The notes under the pieces: generated by a model | Databases searched by the model: none | Told to the model about the DNA's origin: nothing | Seen by the model: the letters and a program-made list of their open reading frames with translations, nothing else | NCBI GenBank assembly: GCA_017412445.1 | Contig: JAFPYA010000265.1 | Span: 1-14,759, forward strand | Source of the DNA: Clostridia bacterium | Lineage (GTDB): Bacteria; Bacillota; Clostridia; Christensenellales; Aristaeellaceae | DNA: 14,759 nucleotides | Direction of reading: 5' to 3' | Program-made: the position numbers and the translations under genes | Shown here: positions 12,959-14,759 of the stretch, piece after piece | Position numbering within the stretch: position 1 is the stretch's first letter | How the letters are laid out: each line of letters opens with the position of its first letter

Positions 12959-14759
12959 ATGGCAGTTTTACCTTTATTTCATATCATGGCGCTGCCTGGC
13001 GCAAAGATTTGGCTTAAAACAAGCTGGTATCATGAAATGACGGGCAGGACGCCCATAAACGGCGACAAGGTGACGGTGCTGTTTCAAAAGGAACAGACGG
13101 CGCGCGAGCTCTTGAGCGGCGATAGCTTCTACAACATAGGCGTGGTGGGCGCTATTGCCGGCGTGGACATGAACGGCTTTATGTCCATACGCATACAGAA
13201 CCGCGTGAATGTCGAGGAGGCGATAGTGCTGGGCGACAAAAACATAAGCGTCACGCTGTCGCGCAAGGCCGACATCGAGGACTTGAACGAGGATGCTGCG
13301 GCAAGCGCCGCAAAGGACATAAAAGGCCGCATAACTGCCTTTTCGGAGGGCAGCCAGTGGGAGGCGATAATGCGCTCCTACGCGGCGAATTGGGACAACG
13401 TGTGGACTATTGCCGCGGCGATGAGCCCTTGGATAAGCTATACGAGCGAGGAATTCTTCGCTATCCTCGGCGAAGACTCGCGTCAAAGGCGCTTTGAGCT
13501 CGTCGAAAAGCTGCTGAGAGAGGGCATAGAGATAGCTGATGTGCAGTCTGCGGCTCAAAGCGCCCAGCAGGAGGACAACCAGAAGCTCTACCGCGAAAAC
13601 GCCATCAAAAAGCAGATCGCCTACCTGCAAAAGGAGCTGGACGAGATGCACCCGGAGAACGTGAGCGAGCTGCGCCGCCTCGAACTCAAGCTCGAGGAAG
13701 CGGGCATGAACGAGGCTGCCCTCAAGGAAGGCCGCAAGGTGCTGAGACGCCTCAAGGAGGACGGCGGCAACAGCCCCGAAAGCGGCATGCTGACCGACTG
13801 GCTCGATCTGCTTACGGGGCTGCCGTGGAAAAAGACGCCCTCGCAAAATCTGACCTTGGATTACGCCCGCGAGGTACTCGATGCGGATCACTCGGGGCTC
13901 GAGCAGGTCAAAAAGCGAATACTGCAGCAGATAGCGGTGATGCGGCTGAAGGGCGTTCAGAGCGGCTCGATACTCTGCTTTGTAGGCGCGCCGGGCACGG
14001 GCAAAACCAGCATAGGCGCGAGCATCGCCAGGGCCTTGGGCAGAAAATATGTGCGCGTGTCGCTGGGCGGCGTGCGCGACGAAGCCGATATACGCGGCCA
14101 CAGGCGCACTTACATCGGCTCAATGCCCGGCCGCATAATCGACGGCATAAACAAGGCGGGCGTATCAAACCCGGTGATGGTGCTGGACGAGGTGGACAAG
14201 CTCAGCCGCTCTTACAACGGCGACCCGGCGAGCGCGCTGCTTGAGGTGCTCGACCCCGAACAGAACTTCTCGTTCACCGACCACTATCTGAACGTGCCGT
14301 TCGATCTGAGTGACGTACTGTTCATCTGCACCGCGAACACGCTGGACACTATACCGGAGCCGCTGCTCAACCGCATGGAGGTAATACAGTTCAGAGGCTA
14401 CACGCCAATAGAGAAGAAGGAGATCGCGTTAAAACATCTTTTGCCCAAGGCCATGGACGCTGTGGGGCTGCCCGAAGGCTCGCTGAAAGTGACCGACGAA
14501 GCACTTGAAAGGATCATTTCCGACTACACCCGCGAGGGCGGCGTGAGAGGTCTAAAGAAGCGCATAGACCAGCTTTGCCGCAGCGCCGCCGTGCAGCTGG
14601 TGGACAACACGGAAGCAGAAATAGAAGTGACCGCGGACGCGCTCGAGGAGCTGCTCGATGCTCATCCCATGCATAGCAAGCGCGTGGGGGAGAGCGGCAG
14701 AGCCGGCATAGTGACCGGACTTGCCTGGACGCCTGTGGGCGGCGAGATACTCTACATTC
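12959..14759 (+). CDS. lon: ATP-dependent protease Lon, N-terminal 600 residues (runs off right edge)
   Basis: Lon is a cytoplasmic AAA+ serine protease that degrades damaged and regulatory proteins. The 600 visible residues hold the Lon N-domain (about 1-200), the coiled-coil linker with RENAIKKQIAYLQKELDE (read IAYLQKELDE, about 221-230), the AAA+ module with Walker A GAPGTGKT at 343-350 and Walker B VMVLDEVDK at 406-414, and the start of the protease domain (GIVTGLAWTPVGGE). The catalytic Ser-Lys pair lies beyond the window. The ATG at 12959 has a GGAGG site six bases before it. The frame is open to the last base. Divergent placement from a TetR-family gene with shared operators suggests ligand-controlled expression in place of the usual heat-shock control. 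Confidence 0.95.
   Translation, partial: MAVLPLFHIMALPGAKIWLKTSWYHEMTGRTPINGDKVTVLFQKEQTARELLSGDSFYNIGVVGAIAGVDMNGFMSIRIQNRVNVEEAIVLGDKNISVTLSRKADIEDLNEDAAASAAKDIKGRITAFSEGSQWEAIMRSYAANWDNVWTIAAAMSPWISYTSEEFFAILGEDSRQRRFELVEKLLREGIEIADVQSAAQSAQQEDNQKLYRENAIKKQIAYLQKELDEMHPENVSELRRLELKLEEAGMNEAALKEGRKVLRRLKEDGGNSPESGMLTDWLDLLTGLPWKKTPSQNLTLDYAREVLDADHSGLEQVKKRILQQIAVMRLKGVQSGSILCFVGAPGTGKTSIGASIARALGRKYVRVSLGGVRDEADIRGHRRTYIGSMPGRIIDGINKAGVSNPVMVLDEVDKLSRSYNGDPASALLEVLDPEQNFSFTDHYLNVPFDLSDVLFICTANTLDTIPEPLLNRMEVIQFRGYTPIEKKEIALKHLLPKAMDAVGLPEGSLKVTDEALERIISDYTREGGVRGLKKRIDQLCRSAAVQLVDNTEAEIEVTADALEELLDAHPMHSKRVGESGRAGIVTGLAWTPVGGEILYI

Noticed and set aside
12974..14101. Long minus-strand open frame (375 aa) opposite lon
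   Set aside because: It lies fully inside lon in antisense, has no ribosome binding site, and its translation is a His/Ala/Leu-rich composition typical of the reverse of a GC-rich gene.

Overview
The window looks like part of a chromosome from a Gram-positive, low-G+C-lineage (Firmicutes/Clostridia-type) bacterium with fairly GC-rich coding DNA. The pointers are a DivIVA/SepF division cluster, strong AGGAGG-type ribosome binding sites, sigma-A promoters with exact or near-exact TTGACA/TATAAT spacing of 17, and the DUF177-rpmF pair. The exact genus cannot be read from the sequence. I see no CRISPR array, tRNA, rRNA, insertion sequence or prophage.

Region 1 (1-4715, minus strand): one long cell-envelope/division operon driven by a good promoter at 4687-4715. 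In transcription order it holds a membrane-anchored HlyD-like protein, sepF, a YggT/YlmG membrane protein, divIVA, lspA, an rluD-type pseudouridine synthase and the start of radA, which runs off the left edge. It is a variant of the Bacillus ylm/divIVA cluster without ylmH or ileS. SepF, YlmG and DivIVA act at the division site and membrane. LspA matures lipoproteins, and RluD and RadA are housekeeping riders.

Region 2 (4806-7363, plus strand): a divergently transcribed cytoplasmic polysaccharide-deacetylase-like gene with its own promoter, then a small 75-aa conserved-looking protein behind a structured leader, then a membrane-anchored metallophosphoesterase. This run ends at a strong bidirectional terminator.

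Region 3 (7364-10853, minus strand): DUF177 (yceD) and rpmF with a consensus promoter and a terminator. Directly behind the terminator lie a 635-aa glycoside-hydrolase-like protein of unknown specificity and a PPP-type phosphatase.

Region 4 (10854-11228): about 375 bp without a convincing gene. It holds a perfect 12-bp hairpin, repeated TTTTGAAAAC motifs and a plus-strand terminator, so it may be a small RNA or a dispersed repeat.

Region 5 (11229-12077, minus): a secreted protein of unknown function with a lipocalin-like front half.

Region 6 (12195-14759): a TetR-family regulator gene divergent from a Lon protease gene that runs off the right edge. The two promoters are back to back, and their -35 boxes are the two arms of one palindrome, CTTGACA-AA-TGTCAAG. 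A second, perfect palindrome (TTGACAATTGTCAA) covers the predicted lon start site. The layout suggests the TetR protein represses both itself and lon. This is the most interesting regulatory structure in the window.
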